From Streptomyces sp. NBC_01788 (GTDB lineage Bacteria > Actinomycetota > Actinomycetes > Streptomycetales > Streptomycetaceae), in NCBI RefSeq assembly GCF_035917575.1, contig NZ_CP109090.1:5580001-5644000 (forward strand): DNA of 64,000 nucleotides. Direction: 5' to 3'. Positions 9,585 through 19,926 of the stretch are shown here, piece by piece. A program made the position numbers and the translations under genes. How positions within the stretch are numbered: position 1 is the stretch's first letter; every line of letters begins with the position of its first letter. The notes below the pieces were generated by a model. It did no database searches, had not been told where the DNA came from, and was given only the letters and a program-made list of their open reading frames with translations.

Positions 9585-10793
9585 ATGGAAACCATCATCC
9601 TTGCTGTAGTCATCGCCGTGGTGGTGCTCGGCGCGCTCGGCGGGCTCATCGTCGGCAGCCGGCGGAGGAAGCCGCCGCCCCCGCCGCCGCCCTCGGCGCC
9701 CGACATCACCGCCCCTCCGGCCGAGCCACACGTCGGCGAGGAGGCCGAGACGCCGCGGGAGGAGCCGCGGCGGACGATCGAGGAGGTGGACCTCCCCGGC
9801 AGCTCGGCTCCCACCGCCGTCGAGGAGCCGCCCGTCGAGGAGCTCCCCGCACCCCCGATCGAGGTGCCCGAGCCCACCGCCGGCCGTCTGGTGCGGCTGC
9901 GCGCCCGCCTCTCCCGCTCGCAGAACGCCCTGGGCAAGGGCCTGCTCGTCCTGCTGTCCCGCGAGAACCTCGACGAGGACACGTGGGAGGAGATCGAGGA
10001 CACGCTGCTGACCGCCGATGTCGGCGTGCAGCCCACCCAGGAACTCGTCGAGCGGCTGCGCGAGCGCGTACGCGTGCTCGGCACCCGCACGCCCGAGGAG
10101 CTGCGCGGACTGCTGCGCCAGGAGCTGCTCACGCTGATCGGGCCCGACATGGACCGCATCGTGAAGACCGAGCCGGCCACGAGCAAGCCGGGCATCGTGA
10201 TGGTCGTCGGCGTCAACGGCACCGGCAAGACCACGACGACCGGCAAGCTCGCCCGCGTCCTGGTCGCCGACGGCCGCAGCGTCGTGCTGGGCGCCGCCGA
10301 CACCTTCCGCGCGGCCGCCGCCGACCAGCTCCAGACCTGGGGCGAGCGGGTCGGCGCTTACACCGTGCGCGGACCGGAGGCCGGCGACCCCGCATCCGTC
10401 GCCTTCGACGCGGTGAAGGAGGGCAAGGAGATGGGCGCCGACGTGGTGCTCATCGACACCGCCGGCCGCCTGCACACCAAGACCGGCCTCATGGACGAGC
10501 TCGGCAAGGTCAAGCGCGTCGTGGAGAAGCACGCGCCGCTCGACGAGGTGCTGCTCGTGCTCGACGCGACCACCGGGCAGAACGGCCTGGTCCAGGCCCG
10601 CGTCTTCGCCGAGGTCGTCGACATCACCGGCATCGTGCTCACCAAGCTGGACGGCACGGCCAAGGGCGGCATCGTGGTCGCCGTCCAGCGCGAGCTGGGC
10701 GTGCCGGTCAAGCTGGTCGGCCTCGGGGAGGGCCCGGACGACCTGGCCCCCTTCGAACCGGAGGCCTTCGTCGACGCCCTCATCGGCGACTGA
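9585..10793 (+). CDS. ftsY: Signal recognition particle receptor FtsY
   Basis: 402 aa. FtsY docks SRP-ribosome complexes at the membrane. The start at METIILAVVIAVVVLGALGGLIVG gives an N-terminal transmembrane anchor, typical of actinobacterial FtsY, followed by an acidic Pro/Glu-rich A region of about 90 residues. The N and G domains follow, with G1 GVNGTGKTTTTGKLA near residue 207, ADTFRAAAADQLQ, G3 DTAGRLHTK, G4 TKLDGTAKGG and the closing GLGEGPDDLAPF. A strong terminator lies directly downstream. The partner gene ffh is in the same window. Confidence 0.98.
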   Translation: METIILAVVIAVVVLGALGGLIVGSRRRKPPPPPPPSAPDITAPPAEPHVGEEAETPREEPRRTIEEVDLPGSSAPTAVEEPPVEELPAPPIEVPEPTAGRLVRLRARLSRSQNALGKGLLVLLSRENLDEDTWEEIEDTLLTADVGVQPTQELVERLRERVRVLGTRTPEELRGLLRQELLTLIGPDMDRIVKTEPATSKPGIVMVVGVNGTGKTTTTGKLARVLVADGRSVVLGAADTFRAAAADQLQTWGERVGAYTVRGPEAGDPASVAFDAVKEGKEMGADVVLIDTAGRLHTKTGLMDELGKVKRVVEKHAPLDEVLLVLDATTGQNGLVQARVFAEVVDITGIVLTKLDGTAKGGIVVAVQRELGVPVKLVGLGEGPDDLAPFEPEAFVDALIGD

Positions 10794-10807
10794 CCCCCAC
10801 CCTCCCC

Positions 10808-10840
10808 AGCGCCCGCCCCATCACCGGGGCGGGCGCTTTC
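10808..10840 (+). terminator. Intrinsic terminator of ftsY
   Basis: A 12-bp GC-rich stem (10808-10819 with 10826-10837) has a 6-nt loop and ends in TTTC. Confidence 0.88.
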
Positions 10841-10945
10841 GTGTGACGCCGTCGCGGTGGGGGAACCCGCGCCCCGCTCCTCGCTCGCCGACGGAGGTCG
10901 CTCGCCGAAGGAGGTCGCCGCCGTCGCCGTGCCGAGCTCGTTCCG

Positions 10946-11608
10946 CTACGCCCGGGAGCGGTGGGCCACGTAGGCCAGGGTGCCGAGGAGGAGGCGGGCC
11001 TGAGGGGGCTTGGCCGCGTCCAGGGCGGGTGGGCGGAGCCAGCGCACCGGGCCGAGGCCGCCGCGGTCGGAGGGCGGGGCCGTGAGGAACGTACCGGGGC
11101 CGAGTCCGCGCAGGTCGAGGGCGCCGGGATCGTCCCAGCCCAGCCGGTAGAGCAGGGCGGGCAGCTCGGCGGCGGCGCCGGGGGCGACTAAGAACTGGGC
11201 CCGGCCGTCCGGCGTGGCGGTCACCGGGCCGAGGGGCAGGCCCATCCGCTCCAGCCGGGCCAGGGCACGGCGCCCGGCCGGCTCGGCGACCTCGATGGCA
11301 TCGAACGCGCGGCCGACGGCCAGCATCACCGCGGCCCCCGGCAGCTCCCGCCAAGCCCTGGTCGCCTCGTCGAGCGTGGCCCCGGCCGGGATCCCGGGCG
11401 CGAAGTCCAGTGGATGGGCCCCCGGAGCCGGGCAGGCCCTTCGGCCGCAGGAACAGGCCCCGCCGACGGCCCGCGCGCCCCGCACCACGTCCCAGCCCCA
11501 CAGCCCGGTGTACTCGGCCACCGCCGTGCACTCCGAGGAGCGGTACGACCGGCCGCGCCGCCGTGTACCGGAGCGGATCTCGCGCATACCGCCGATCGTG
11601 AAGCCCAT
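10946..11608 (-). CDS. Prim-pol-like protein (bifunctional primase/polymerase N-terminal family)
   Basis: 220 aa from an ATG 5 nt after GGAGGG. The segment WGWDVVRGARAVGGACSCGRRACPAPGAHPLDF matches the start of the archaeo-eukaryotic prim-pol family, in which CSCG...C..PG.HP is characteristic. The rest (ATRAWRELPGAAVMLAVGRAFDAIEV, QFLVAPG, DLRGLGPGTFLTAPPS) fits a short Streptomyces-type member with no helicase or second domain. I cannot place the catalytic acidic residues with confidence, so activity is uncertain. It is convergent with ftsY and divergent from nsdA. Confidence 0.7.
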   Translation of the reverse strand: MGFTIGGMREIRSGTRRRGRSYRSSECTAVAEYTGLWGWDVVRGARAVGGACSCGRRACPAPGAHPLDFAPGIPAGATLDEATRAWRELPGAAVMLAVGRAFDAIEVAEPAGRRALARLERMGLPLGPVTATPDGRAQFLVAPGAAAELPALLYRLGWDDPGALDLRGLGPGTFLTAPPSDRGGLGPVRWLRPPALDAAKPPQARLLLGTLAYVAHRSRA

Positions 11609-12055
11609 GCCCCCTCCAACGGGTCCACCGCCCCGATGGTTACGAGACGAATGTTCATCGTCACTCTGCGTGGCCACCCCTCCCCGGTTGTACCGGGTCC
11701 GTGCGGCGTGCGGAAGTGCCGCGGGTGGTGCGCCCGGCGGTGCGCGCCCTCGCGTGCACCGCTCCACCCGCCCGCGGCCGGACTATGTCAAGTGAATCGC
11801 GCCTGGGTCGGCGCGGGTTCATACGAAGGGGTGGCGAATGGTGGCGTTTCAGCGATCCCCGTGGCTGAGCGGGTGATCGTAGGATTACTGTGAGTGTGCG
11901 AGGCCTGGGGGCACATGCACTCGTGGGTATGCCGGAGGCAACTCGGCAGTCGGTTCGAAGGGTGAGAATCGGCGGACGAAAGGCCTTGTTGACCGGCATT
12001 CTGATAGGGCTTGGCGCACCAAGCGACAAGTGGTCTCAGGGATGGGGGCGTTCCA
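11609..12055. other. Divergent intergenic region upstream of nsdA
   Basis: 447 bp between the prim-pol-like gene and nsdA, with no supported gene. It should hold both promoters. A TAGGAT box at 11880-11885 is the best -10 candidate on the plus strand; I see no matching -35 or known operator. Confidence 0.5.
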
Positions 12056-13543
12056 GTGAGCGGCAACGGCGGAAGCGGGACGAGCGCTGCGAGCGCGGAC
12101 AAGCGCCCGAACGAGCTGCTCGCCTCGTGGTTCGTGCGCAGCGGCTGGTCCAAGGGCGAGCTGGCCCGCCAGGTCAATCGCCGCGCCCGCCAGCTGGGCG
12201 CCAACCACATCTCCACCGACACCTCGCGCGTCAGGCGCTGGCTGGACGGCGAGAACCCACGCGAGCCGATCCCCAGGATCCTCTCGGAGCTCTTCTCCGA
12301 GCGTTTCGGCTGCGTCGTCGCCGTGGAGGACCTGGGCCTGCGCACCGCACGCCCGACGCCCTCCGCCACCGGTGTCGACCTGCCCTGGACGGGCCCGCAG
12401 ACCGTGGCCCTGCTCAGCGAGTTCTCGCGCAGCGACCTGATGCTGGCGCGGCGCGGCTTCCTCGGAACGTCGCTGGCGCTGTCCGCGGGCCCGTCCCTCA
12501 TCGAACCGCTCCAGCGCTGGCTCGTGCCCGTGCCCCCGGCGCCCCTGGCGGAGCCCGAGCCGCAGGCCGCCTCCCGCCGCCCCGGCCGGCTCTCCCGGCC
12601 CGAGCTGGAGCTGCTGGAGACCACCACGGTGATGTTCCGGCAGTGGGACGCCCAGTGCGGCGGCGGCCTGCGCCGCAAGGCCGTCGTCGGCCAGTTGCAC
12701 GAGGTGACGGACCTCCTCCAGGAGCCCCAGCCCGAACCCACCGGCCGCCGGCTGTTCAAGGTCGCCGCCGAACTCGCCGAACTGGCCGGCTGGATGAGCT
12801 ACGACGTGGGACTCCAGCCCACCGCCCAGAAGTACTTCGTGCTCGCCCTGCACGCCGCCAAGGAAGCCGGCGACAAGCCGCTCGGCTCCTACGTCCTGTC
12901 CAGCATGAGCCGCCAGATGATCCACCTCGGCCGCCCCGAGGACGCCCTGGAACTCGTCCACCTCGCGCAGTACGGCAGCCGCGACTGCGCGAGCCCGCGC
13001 ACCCAGTCCATGCTGTACGCGCTGGAGGCCCGCGCCTACGCCAACATGGGCCAGCCCGGCAAGTGCAAGCGCGCCGTGCGCATGGCCGAGGACTCCTTCG
13101 GTGACGCCGAGGACTGGGACGAGCCGGACCCCGACTGGATCCGCTTCTTCTCCGAGGCCGAGCTGTACGGAGAGAACTCCCACTCCTTCCGTGACCTCGC
13201 CTACGTCGCCGGCCGCAGCCCCACCTACGCCTCCCTGGCGGAGCCGCTGATGCAGAAGGCCGTGGAGCGGTTCGCCGAGGACCACGAACACCAGCGGTCG
13301 TACGCCCTGAACCTCATCGGCATGGCCACGGTGCAGCTGCTCCAGCGCGAGCCGGAGCAGAGCACCGAGTACGCGAGGCAGGCCATGAGGGTGGCCAAGA
13401 AGGTCCGCTCCGAGCGCGTGAACACCCGTATCCGCAAGACCGTCGACAACGCCGTACGCACCTACGGGGACGTCGCCGAGGTCATCGACCTGACCGAACA
13501 GCTCGCCCTCGAACTGCCCGAGACCGCCGCCGAGGCCGTCTGA
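12056..13543 (+). CDS. nsdA: NsdA, negative regulator of sporulation and antibiotic production
   Basis: 495 aa from the GTG giving SGNGGSGTSAASADKRPNELL, downstream of a purine-rich GGGATGGGGG. In S. coelicolor, loss of NsdA raises sporulation and actinorhodin output (established for the family). The N-terminus looks like a DNA-binding helix region (WFVRSGWSKGELARQVNRRARQLGANHISTDTSRVRRWLDGENP). A hydrophobic patch with the twin-arginine-like RRGFLGTSLALSAGPSL comes next, then a long alpha-helical part with TPR-like repeats up to the C-terminus. It lies immediately upstream of the nitrogen operon but is probably transcribed alone. Confidence 0.9.
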   Translation: MSGNGGSGTSAASADKRPNELLASWFVRSGWSKGELARQVNRRARQLGANHISTDTSRVRRWLDGENPREPIPRILSELFSERFGCVVAVEDLGLRTARPTPSATGVDLPWTGPQTVALLSEFSRSDLMLARRGFLGTSLALSAGPSLIEPLQRWLVPVPPAPLAEPEPQAASRRPGRLSRPELELLETTTVMFRQWDAQCGGGLRRKAVVGQLHEVTDLLQEPQPEPTGRRLFKVAAELAELAGWMSYDVGLQPTAQKYFVLALHAAKEAGDKPLGSYVLSSMSRQMIHLGRPEDALELVHLAQYGSRDCASPRTQSMLYALEARAYANMGQPGKCKRAVRMAEDSFGDAEDWDEPDPDWIRFFSEAELYGENSHSFRDLAYVAGRSPTYASLAEPLMQKAVERFAEDHEHQRSYALNLIGMATVQLLQREPEQSTEYARQAMRVAKKVRSERVNTRIRKTVDNAVRTYGDVAEVIDLTEQLALELPETAAEAV

Positions 13544-15565
<2,022 letters not shown>

Positions 15566-15587
15566 ACGGCGAGGACAGGAGCCGCCG

Positions 15588-18023
15588 ATGACGGGCGCGG
15601 ACGTACGAGGCGAAGCGGAGAAAGGCTACGCGGCGGCCCGGCTGCGGCTCCTCACCGAGGGGACACGGTCGGGGCAACCGCGCCGGACCTCGCTCGCCGA
15701 ACTGACCGACGGCTGGCTCGCGGAGCTGTTCACCGCGGCGGCCGGGGGACTGCGGGGCATCGCCCTCGTCGCCGTGGGCGGCTACGGGCGCGGAGAGCTG
15801 TCACCGCGCAGCGACCTGGACCTGCTGCTCCTGCACCACGGCGGCGACCCCGAGGAGATCGCCGCCCTCGCCGACCGCCTCTGGTACCCCGTGTGGGACC
15901 TCGGCCTCGCCCTCGACCACGCGGTCCGCACCCCGGCCGAGGCCCGCCGGGCGGCGCGCGAGGACCTCAAGGTCCAGCTCGGCCTGCTGGACGCCCGGCA
16001 CCTCGCCGGCGACCTCGGCCTGACGACCGCACTGCGCACCGTGATCCTCGCCGACTGGCGCAACCAGGCGCCGGGACGGCTGCCCGAACTCCGCGAACTG
16101 TGCGCCGAACGCGCCGAACGGCAGGGCGAGTTGAGGTACCTCCTGGAACCCGACCTCAAAGAGGCCCGCGGCGGCCTGCGGGACGCCACCGCCCTGCGCG
16201 CCGTCGCCGCCTCCTGGCTCGCGGACGCCCCGCGCGAGGGCCTCGGCGACGCCCGCCGCCGGCTGCTCGACGTGCGCGACGTCCTGCACCTGACGACGGG
16301 TCGCGCCACCGACCGGCTCGCCCTGCAGGACCAGGACCAGGTCGCCGCGGAACTGGGCCTGCCCGACGCCGACGCGCTCCTGCGCCAGGTGTACGAGGCG
16401 GCCCGTGTCCTCTCGTACGCCGGTGACGTCACCTGGCGCGAGGTAGGGCGCGTGCTCCGGTCACGCGCCGTGCGGCCGAGGCTGCGCGCCCTGCTCGGCG
16501 GCGGGAAGCAGGTCGCGGAGCGCACCCCGCTCGCCGAAGGCGTGGTGGAACAGGACGGCGAGGTCGGGCTCGCCCGCACCGCGCGCCCCGAGCACGACCC
16601 CGTGCTGCCGCTGCGCGCCGCTGCCGCCGCCGCGCAGGCGGGCCTGCCGCTCTCCCCGTACGCGGTACGGCACCTCGCCACCACCGCGCGCCCCCTGCCC
16701 ACGCCCTGGCCGGCCGAGGCCCGCGAACAGCTCGTCACCCTGCTCGGCTCCGGCCGCCCCACCGTCGAGGTCTGGGAGGCACTGGAGGCGGAAGGGCTGA
16801 TCACCCGGCTCCTGCCCGACTGGGAACGGGTGCGCTGCCGCCCGCAGCGCAACGCCGTCCACCGCTGGACGGTCGACCGCCACCTGATCGAGACCGCCGT
16901 CCGCGCCTCCGCCCTCACCCGGCGGGTCGGCCGCCCCGACCTGCTCCTGGTCGCCGCGCTGCTGCACGACATCGGCAAGGGCCGGCCCGGCGACCACTGC
17001 GCGGCCGGGGAGCCCATCGCCGTGGAGGTCGCCGGGCGCATCGGCCTCGACCCGGCGGACACCCGGGTGCTCGCCACCCTCGTACGCCACCATCTGCTGC
17101 TCGTCCGGACCGCGACCCGGCGCGACCTGGACGACCCGGCCACCGTCCGCGCCGTCGCCGAGGCGGTCGGCACCCAGAGCACCCTCGAACTGCTGCACGC
17201 CCTCACCGAGGCGGATGCCCTGGCCACCGGGCCCGCCGCCTGGTCGTCCTGGCGCGGCTCCCTCGTCACCGACCTGGTCGGACGGGTCCGCGCGGTCCTC
17301 GCCGGGGACATGCCCGACGAGCCCGAGCCCGCCGCGCCCACCGCCGAGCAGGAGCGTCTCGCCATCGAGGCCTTCCGCACCGGCGGGCCGGCCCTGGCCC
17401 TGCGGGCGCGGACCGAGCCGCCCGTCGAGGAGCACCCGGGGGAGCCCGAGCCGCTCGGCGTCGAACTGCTGATAGCCGTCCCCGACCAGCCCGGCGTCCT
17501 GCCCTCGGTCGCCGGAGTGCTGGCGACCCACCGGCTCACCGTCCGCACGGCCGAGCTGCGGCCCCTGGACCTGCCGGACGGCGTCGAGGGCGGCTCCGTG
17601 CTCCTGCTGGACTGGAGGGTCGCCGCCGAGTACGGCGCTCTGCCCCAGGCCGCCCGGCTGCGCGCCGACCTGGTCCGCGCGCTGGACGGCTCCCTCGACA
17701 TCGCCGGCCGCCTCGCCGAACGCGACGCCGCCTACCCGCGCCGCCACGGCGTGGCCGCGCCCCCGCCCCGGGTCACGGTCGCCCCCGCCGCCTCCCGGCA
17801 CGCCACCGTGATCGAGGTCCGCGCCCAGGACGCGCCGGGACTGCTGTTCCGGATCGGACGGGCGCTGGAGGACGCGAAGCTACGGGTGCGCAGCGCCCAC
17901 GTCAGCACGCTGGGAGCGAACGCTGTGGATGCCTTCTACGTCACCGGCCCCGCGGGCGACCCGCTCCGTGACCAGGAGGCGGCGTGGGTGGCGCGACGGC
18001 TGGAGGAGGCGCTGCGGACGTGA
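15588..18023 (+). CDS. glnD: PII nucleotidyltransferase GlnD
   Basis: 811 aa from the ATG giving MTGADVRGEAEKGY, behind GGACAGGAG; the frame is open upstream, but this start follows glnK by 22 bp. Domains in order: nucleotidyltransferase with GGYGRGELSPRSDLDLLLLH near residue 64; the helical domain RYLLEPDLKEARGGLRD; the HD hydrolase with LLVAALLHDIGKGRPGDHC near 460; and two ACT domains (LIAVPDQPGVLPSVAGVL and EVRAQDAPGLLFRIGRAL). In Streptomyces it adenylylates GlnK rather than uridylylating it (established). Third gene of the amt operon. Confidence 0.97.
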   Translation: MTGADVRGEAEKGYAAARLRLLTEGTRSGQPRRTSLAELTDGWLAELFTAAAGGLRGIALVAVGGYGRGELSPRSDLDLLLLHHGGDPEEIAALADRLWYPVWDLGLALDHAVRTPAEARRAAREDLKVQLGLLDARHLAGDLGLTTALRTVILADWRNQAPGRLPELRELCAERAERQGELRYLLEPDLKEARGGLRDATALRAVAASWLADAPREGLGDARRRLLDVRDVLHLTTGRATDRLALQDQDQVAAELGLPDADALLRQVYEAARVLSYAGDVTWREVGRVLRSRAVRPRLRALLGGGKQVAERTPLAEGVVEQDGEVGLARTARPEHDPVLPLRAAAAAAQAGLPLSPYAVRHLATTARPLPTPWPAEAREQLVTLLGSGRPTVEVWEALEAEGLITRLLPDWERVRCRPQRNAVHRWTVDRHLIETAVRASALTRRVGRPDLLLVAALLHDIGKGRPGDHCAAGEPIAVEVAGRIGLDPADTRVLATLVRHHLLLVRTATRRDLDDPATVRAVAEAVGTQSTLELLHALTEADALATGPAAWSSWRGSLVTDLVGRVRAVLAGDMPDEPEPAAPTAEQERLAIEAFRTGGPALALRARTEPPVEEHPGEPEPLGVELLIAVPDQPGVLPSVAGVLATHRLTVRTAELRPLDLPDGVEGGSVLLLDWRVAAEYGALPQAARLRADLVRALDGSLDIAGRLAERDAAYPRRHGVAAPPPRVTVAPAASRHATVIEVRAQDAPGLLFRIGRALEDAKLRVRSAHVSTLGANAVDAFYVTGPAGDPLRDQEAAWVARRLEEALRT

Positions 18024-18056
18024 CCTCGCCGTCATTGTTTGCGTTGATTGTGGTGT

Positions 18057-18145
18057 GTGCTCCTCGCCTCATGCGGGGATGGTCCGCCGGCTCAGCACGT
18101 GCTCAAGGTGGTGAATGCCTGCTCCCCGCCGACGCGGGGCTTGCG
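18057..18145 (+). repeat. Degenerate CRISPR-like repeat-spacer-repeat
   Basis: Repeat 1 (18057-18086) reads GTGCTCCTCGCC...GCGGGGATGGTCCG. It strongly resembles the 29-nt type I-E repeats common in Streptomyces, with one extra loop base. Exactly 32 nt later (18087-18118, the normal I-E spacer length) a second copy begins at 18119 (CTGCTCCCCGCC..GCGGGG). Its 3' third has diverged, as is usual for terminal repeats. No cas genes are in the window. Chance similarity of GC-rich hairpins is possible. Confidence 0.45.
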
Positions 18146-18175
18146 TCCCCGCCCGTTCACCCTATGGGCGGGGAC
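18145..18175 (+). repeat. Perfect 10-bp inverted repeat before ffh
   Basis: 18145-18154 and 18166-18175 are perfect reverse complements with an 11-nt loop. It lies between the CRISPR-like pair and the ffh start and could be the glnD terminator or a 5' structure of the ffh mRNA. Confidence 0.6.
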
Positions 18176-18246
18176 GAATCCCTTGCGGGGCCGGATACCC
18201 TGGAGGGCGATCCATCCTGTCGCCTATGCCGAGGACCGACGCCGCC

Positions 18247-19797
18247 GTGTTCGATACTCTCTCCGACCGCCTCTCAGCCACCTTCAAGTCCCTCAGGGGC
18301 AAGGGGCGCCTCAGCGAAGCGGACATCGACGCGACGGCTCGCGAGATCCGCATCGCGCTCCTCGAGGCGGACGTGGCCCTGCCCGTTGTCCGGACGTTCA
18401 TCAAGAACGTGAAGGAAAGGGCCCTTGGAATCGAGATTTCCAAGGCCCTGAACCCTGCGCAGCAGTTCATCAAGATCGTCAACGACGAGCTGGTGACCAT
18501 CCTCGGCGGGGAGACCCGCCGTCTGCGCTTCGCCAAGCAGCCGCCCACCGTGATCATGCTGGCCGGTCTCCAGGGTGCCGGTAAGACCACCCTCGCGGGC
18601 AAGCTCGGCAGGTGGCTCAAGGAGCAGGGCCACTCCCCGCTGCTGGTCGCCTGTGACCTCCAGCGCCCGAACGCCGTCAACCAGCTCAGCGTCGTCGCCG
18701 AGCGCGCCGGCGTCGCCGTCTACGCGCCCGAGCCGGGCAACGGCGTGGGCGACCCGGTCAAGGTCGCCAAGGACTCCGTCGAGCACGCGCGGACCCAGGT
18801 CCACGACATCGTGATCGTGGACACCGCCGGCCGCCTCGGCATCGACCAGGAGATGATGCAGCAGGCGGCGGACATCAGGGACGTCGTCAGCCCCGACGAG
18901 ATCCTGTTCGTCGTCGACTCGATGATCGGCCAGGACGCCGTCAACACCGCCGAGGCCTTCCGCGACGGCGTCGGCTTCGACGGCGTGGTGCTGTCCAAGC
19001 TCGACGGTGACGCCCGCGGTGGCGCGGCCCTGTCGATCCGGCAGATCACCGGCAAGCCGATCATGTTCGCGTCCAACGGTGAGAAGCTCGACGACTTCGA
19101 CGCCTTCCACCCGGACCGGATGGCCTCCCGCATCCTCGACATGGGTGACCTGCTCACCCTGATCGAGCAGGCGGAGAAGACGTTCAGCCAGGAAGAGGCC
19201 GAGAAGATGGCCTCCAAGCTGGCGTCCAAGAAGGGCCAGGACTTCACCCTGGACGACTTCCTGGCCCAGATGGAGCAGGTCAGGAAGATGGGCAGTATCA
19301 GCAAGCTGCTCGGCATGCTGCCCGGCATGGGCCAGATCAAGGACCAGATCAACAACATCGACGAGCGGGACGTCGACCGCACGGCCGCGATCATCAAGTC
19401 GATGACCCCGGGCGAGCGCCAGGACCCGACCGTCATCAACGGCTCGCGCCGCGCCCGTATCGCCAAGGGTTCCGGCGTCGAGGTCAGCGCGGTGAAGAAC
19501 CTGGTCGAGCGGTTCTTCGAGGCGCGCAAGATGATGTCCCGCATGGCCCAGGGCGGCGGGATGCCCGGCATGCCGGGGATCCCGGGCATGGGCGGCGGTC
19601 CCGGCCGGTCCAAGAAGCAGCCGAAGAAGGCCAAGGGCAAGCAGCGCTCCGGCAACCCGATGAAGCGCAAGCAGCAGGAGCAGGAGGAGGCCGAGCGCCG
19701 CGCCGCCGCCGCCCAGTCCGGCGGCGCCCTCGGACTGCCGCAGCAGGGCGGCCAGGACTTCGAGCTTCCGGACGAGTTCAAGAAGTTCATGGGCTGA
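18247..19797 (+). CDS. ffh: Signal recognition particle protein Ffh
   Basis: 516 aa from the GTG giving the conserved FDTLSDRLSATFKSLRGKG; an in-frame ATG at 18226 is an alternative. Ffh binds SRP RNA and signal peptides and targets nascent membrane proteins to FtsY. N domain up to about 100; G1 GLQGAGKTTLAGKLG near 109; ACDLQRPNAVNQL; G3 DTAGRLGID; G4 SKLDGDARGG. The methionine-rich M domain ends in MMSRMAQGGGMPGMPGIPGMGGG and a basic KKQPKKAKGKQRSGN tail. The C-terminal acidic end DELPDEF-like segment is usual in actinobacteria. No SRP RNA gene is seen nearby. Confidence 0.98.
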   Translation: MFDTLSDRLSATFKSLRGKGRLSEADIDATAREIRIALLEADVALPVVRTFIKNVKERALGIEISKALNPAQQFIKIVNDELVTILGGETRRLRFAKQPPTVIMLAGLQGAGKTTLAGKLGRWLKEQGHSPLLVACDLQRPNAVNQLSVVAERAGVAVYAPEPGNGVGDPVKVAKDSVEHARTQVHDIVIVDTAGRLGIDQEMMQQAADIRDVVSPDEILFVVDSMIGQDAVNTAEAFRDGVGFDGVVLSKLDGDARGGAALSIRQITGKPIMFASNGEKLDDFDAFHPDRMASRILDMGDLLTLIEQAEKTFSQEEAEKMASKLASKKGQDFTLDDFLAQMEQVRKMGSISKLLGMLPGMGQIKDQINNIDERDVDRTAAIIKSMTPGERQDPTVINGSRRARIAKGSGVEVSAVKNLVERFFEARKMMSRMAQGGGMPGMPGIPGMGGGPGRSKKQPKKAKGKQRSGNPMKRKQQEQEEAERRAAAAQSGGALGLPQQGGQDFELPDEFKKFMG

Positions 19798-19809
19798 GGC
19801 CCACCCGAG

Positions 19810-19886
19810 CGCCGTACGGGACCCGCGTGTCACCCGTACGGCGTCTGGACAACGCCGAGGGCGCCCTTCCGTGGAGGGGCGCCCTC
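19810..19886 (+). terminator. Tandem hairpin terminator of ffh
   Basis: Two hairpins lie in series: an 11-bp perfect stem (19810-19820 with 19833-19843) and a 10-bp stem (19857-19866 with 19877-19886). They separate ffh from the FtsH-type gene. Confidence 0.8.
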
Positions 19887-19926
19887 AGTGCGTGCCGGGG
19901 TACGCCATGTGCCGTAGCGTCCAGAT

